Below are positions 61,270-64,000 of a stretch of DNA of 64,000 nucleotides, in pieces. The translations under genes and the position numbers were made by a program. The notes beneath the pieces are model-generated. The model was not told the origin of the DNA. It did no database searches and was given only the letters and a program-made list of their open reading frames with translations. Source of the DNA: Mercurialis annua (Eukaryota > Streptophyta > Magnoliopsida > Malpighiales > Euphorbiaceae); the NCBI RefSeq assembly GCF_937616625.2, contig NC_065571.1, positions 48,841,651 to 48,905,650 of the forward strand, written 5' to 3'. Numbering within the stretch: position 1 is the stretch's first letter; the number at the start of each line of letters is the position of its first letter.

Positions 61270-62960
61270 CACAAAACAGGTCAAAAAAAGTCAAAAACGC
61301 GTCAGAATAGGTCAAAAACGCGTCAGAAACGCGTCTGACATGTGTCTGCCACGCGCATCAAAGCTGTGCACCAATCACGCGTCAGTTTGTCAAAACTATT
61401 CAAACATGTATCATTTATGTATCTGTTATGTATCAGATATGTATCAAGGACATATTTGATTATTATTTTTTCATTTTTCTTTAACAAAAATAAATAAATA
61501 AATAAATAAATAAATAAATATATTATTAATATGTATTATTTATGTGTCTCGAAGGTGTATGTATAATATATTTAAAATTAAAAGATATATGTATCACATA
61601 TTTTAATTAAAACTCACGCATTAAATAATATCAATAGCCTCTTATAATAATCCATCAATTTTAATATAAAAGTTACAATGTATAAATTATACATCAAATA
61701 TGTATGTATAATGTATCATAAATTAACATTTATGTTATAACAAAATTATAGTTAAAAAAAATTTAGTCTGCAATGTATCATAAGAGGGAATGTTTTATTC
61801 ATGTTCTCATTTTCTAACACTCTCTCGAGCATAATAATTAAATTGACTTGTGATCAAAGATGAACTAGCGTTAACATATAATTATCACTTGTATGGGCTA
61901 CTCCACTAGTTTAAAAATCGATTGATGTATCTACGATGTATCAAAAATGCATCGGTAATGTATTATTGATGTATTTATGATGTATCAATAATGTATCTAT
62001 AATGTATCGGTGGTACATCTATGACGTATCAGGTGATGTATCTATAATGTATCATTGATGTATCCAATATGTATATACATGATATATAAATAAAAAAAAA
62101 CTAATAACAATATAATGTCGTCTTATTAAACATTACAGAACACCATCCTAATCAACAACTCTATCTTCCAAATATGAGGCCAACAAACACTGCAATACAT
62201 AGGTGATACCATCATCATCATTCATTAAATTATAGTCAACAATATCAATAAAACCCACACAATAAAGTTTTTGCATTGTTTCCGAGATGTATCAAATATG
62301 TATCCAAAATGTATCGAATATGTACAACATGATTTAATTGTATATGAAATATGTATCTAACAAATACATCTAAAAGACATATATTAAGGATGTATATATC
62401 ATGTATAAATTATATATTAACGATGTATCTGTTTAATACATTTTAAAAATATATCTATCATATATATAAATTATTTATCAGAGATATATCAAATATGTAT
62501 ACAAAATATATATATGTAATACATGTAATAAAATTTTCAATCAGTCTTGGAGATGTATAAAAATATTAGTAATAAAACTTAAAAAAAGACAATAAAAAAA
62601 AAAGTTTCGAACAACGAATATGTATCAAATATGTATTGCAAATGTATCGGATATGTATTCGAGGTGTACCGTATATGTATCATAGATGTATCAAATATCT
62701 TTTTCAAATATTTTTTATATGTATCAAATATTCATCGGTTGATTCAATTAAATTGATAAAAATTAAAAATTAAAAATTAAAAGTTAATTAATTCAATTAA
62801 ACTTCAATTTACTACATCTAGTTCACTTTTCGATCCAAAATTAAAAAAAAAGATTAACTCATCTATGCGTCGAGTAACTATTTTTCTTAAATAATAAATT
62901 TAAAATTATTTAATATATCTGATATGTATCGAAAATGTATTTGAGATGTATTGGAAATGT
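61270..62960 (+). repeat. Strand-biased array of degenerate ATGTATC motifs
   Basis: About 26 exact copies of ATGTATC on the plus strand, often as ATGTATCAAAT or ATGTATCNNTA with 10-14 bp spacing. They are densest at 61920-62070, 62285-62350 and 62620-62710. The left end has repeated GTCAAAAACGCGTCAG (61275-61340) and an (AAATA)-type microsatellite at 61485-61521. No reading frame runs through it. Short-motif fields like this occur inside some plant transposons, but no ends were found. Confidence 0.75.
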
Positions 62961-63638
62961 ATTAAATGGTGATTTTCCAACTTGTTGTTGCTTCATACGA
63001 TTTAAGCCTAGAAATTGAGTATGGATGCTTCAAGGAAAAGAAAACGCTTGATTTAGGTATTACTATGTGAGCTTCAGATTATCCTAGTATATGGCTCATT
63101 GGCATAAATCATTCAATATAAACATAATTTATGAATTTTTTACCCTTCATGATCCAAATTGTAATAATTCCATCACTAGAACTCAATGCCTATCTAAAAA
63201 AACACAATCTACATAACATTCAAGTGCCACTTCAAGATTAACCTGCATTATTATAGACTAATATGATCAAATTGACCCTTTTTAAAAAATGGTAAAATTA
63301 TCATTTCTAACCTACTCCATCTCTTTCGTTCCCATCATACCATCTCTTCCATTTTCATCACCTGCACTCATAAAATAATCTGACGGCATTCAAAATCATT
63401 TTCTCTTCAAAAACATTTCAAAATTATCAATTACACATTAATCAAACCACAAATAAAATTTAAAGTGTTCTTACCCAAGATCAAAAACCCACAAATCCTT
63501 ATTCATTCAAAACCTTTTTAACAAATTACTTCATAAATTTCTCAAGAAATAAACACATTTACCAATTAATATTAACCTCATAACTCTTCCTCTTCCATTT
63601 CTTCACTGCTCAGCCCCTAGAATTTCGAATCCTCCACC
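62961..63638. other. Spacer right of the motif array
   Basis: AT-rich. A possible gene or transposon fragment at 62975-63060 is not supported by a frame. Confidence 0.4.
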
Positions 63639-63746
63639 TCAAATAACTTGCTTCAAAGCATCAATACCTTCTAAAACCGAACTAAGCAATTGAGAATCAA
63701 GTGAGTCATCAGGCTTTGATAATTTATTCAGTTCGAACAATGAACT
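63639..63746 (-). CDS. Possible last exon of a gene crossing the right edge
   Basis: Behind a good minus-strand acceptor (GAGCCTTAG at 63747-63755), 35 codons run to a TGA at 63639-63641. The peptide ends SSVLEGIDALKQVI and looks amphipathic and protein-like, with no stops. I do not recognise the family, and upstream exons would lie in 63756-64000 or beyond the window. Confidence 0.3.
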   Translation of the reverse strand, partial: SSLFELNKLSKPDDSLDSQLLSSVLEGIDALKQVI

Positions 63747-63755
63747 CTAAGGCTC

Positions 63756-64000
63756 TGATAATGAAAATCTCCTTGTCTGTTTGCATGACGCCTCACCAAA
63801 CAAGGTAATTATTTTCAGAGAAAGAAAAAAATGGCGATTGGTTTTGGATTGGTGGTTTTGATATAAAAAATGCAGGTTAATCAATAGTCATCTCCGTCGG
63901 TGTCTTTTTTTTTATTTTAGCTTTCTACTGACAAACTCTTTTTTCACCCACCAAAATCCCACTCAAACTTCATCTCTATCTCACATCTCACTCACTTCAC
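63756..64000. other. Right-edge sequence
   Basis: No feature that I can support beyond possible intron or upstream exon of the preceding entry. Confidence 0.3.

Overview
The window is nuclear DNA from a flowering plant, most likely a eudicot. Protein genes have short exons with GT..AG introns, intergenic DNA is AT-rich, and MITEs, LTR-element sequence and other transposon relics fill most of the space. I cannot name the family or species from sequence alone.

Layout. 1-12.7 kb is transposon sequence. It holds a CACTA-like element with a nested MULE-type MITE, then an 11-kb minus-strand LTR retrotransposon of the LARD (large, non-autonomous) kind. That element has 3.2-kb LTRs that are almost identical, an exact 5-bp target duplication, a primer-binding site and a polypurine tract. 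12.7-15.4 kb is MITE-rich spacer. 15.5-27.8 kb is a gene cluster: a group-C bZIP factor (bZIP9-like, +), a long 18-exon ABC1-kinase/beta-lactamase fusion gene (-), and a CYP716-like cytochrome P450 (+). 27.8-41.4 kb is a gene-poor transposon graveyard: nested foldback, Stowaway and hAT MITEs, a tRNA-derived sequence, a PIF/Harbinger two-gene relic, a retroposed insertion with a 13-bp target duplication, and a Copia-type solo LTR. 41.4-50.6 kb carries an ER-type coiled-coil membrane protein gene (+) and a NAC transcription factor with an EAR-like motif (-). 50.6-57 kb is AT-rich spacer. 57-60.9 kb has a KH-domain gene fragment and a 13-motif P-class PPR gene, both minus. 61.2-63 kb is a strand-biased array of degenerate ATGTATC motifs, followed by a possible last exon of a gene running off the right edge.

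The genes do not form a pathway. From memory of Arabidopsis locus numbering, bZIP9, the ABC1-lactamase gene and the PPR gene resemble At5g24800, At5g24810 and At5g24830, and the coiled-coil and NAC genes resemble At2g24420 and At2g24430. The window may therefore keep an ancestral gene order that Arabidopsis has split.

Points most worth a second look: the palindrome array inside the retrotransposon LTR; a one-base deletion that would truncate the ABC1-lactamase protein between its two domains; the P450 with altered I-helix and heme-loop residues; and the ATGTATC array.
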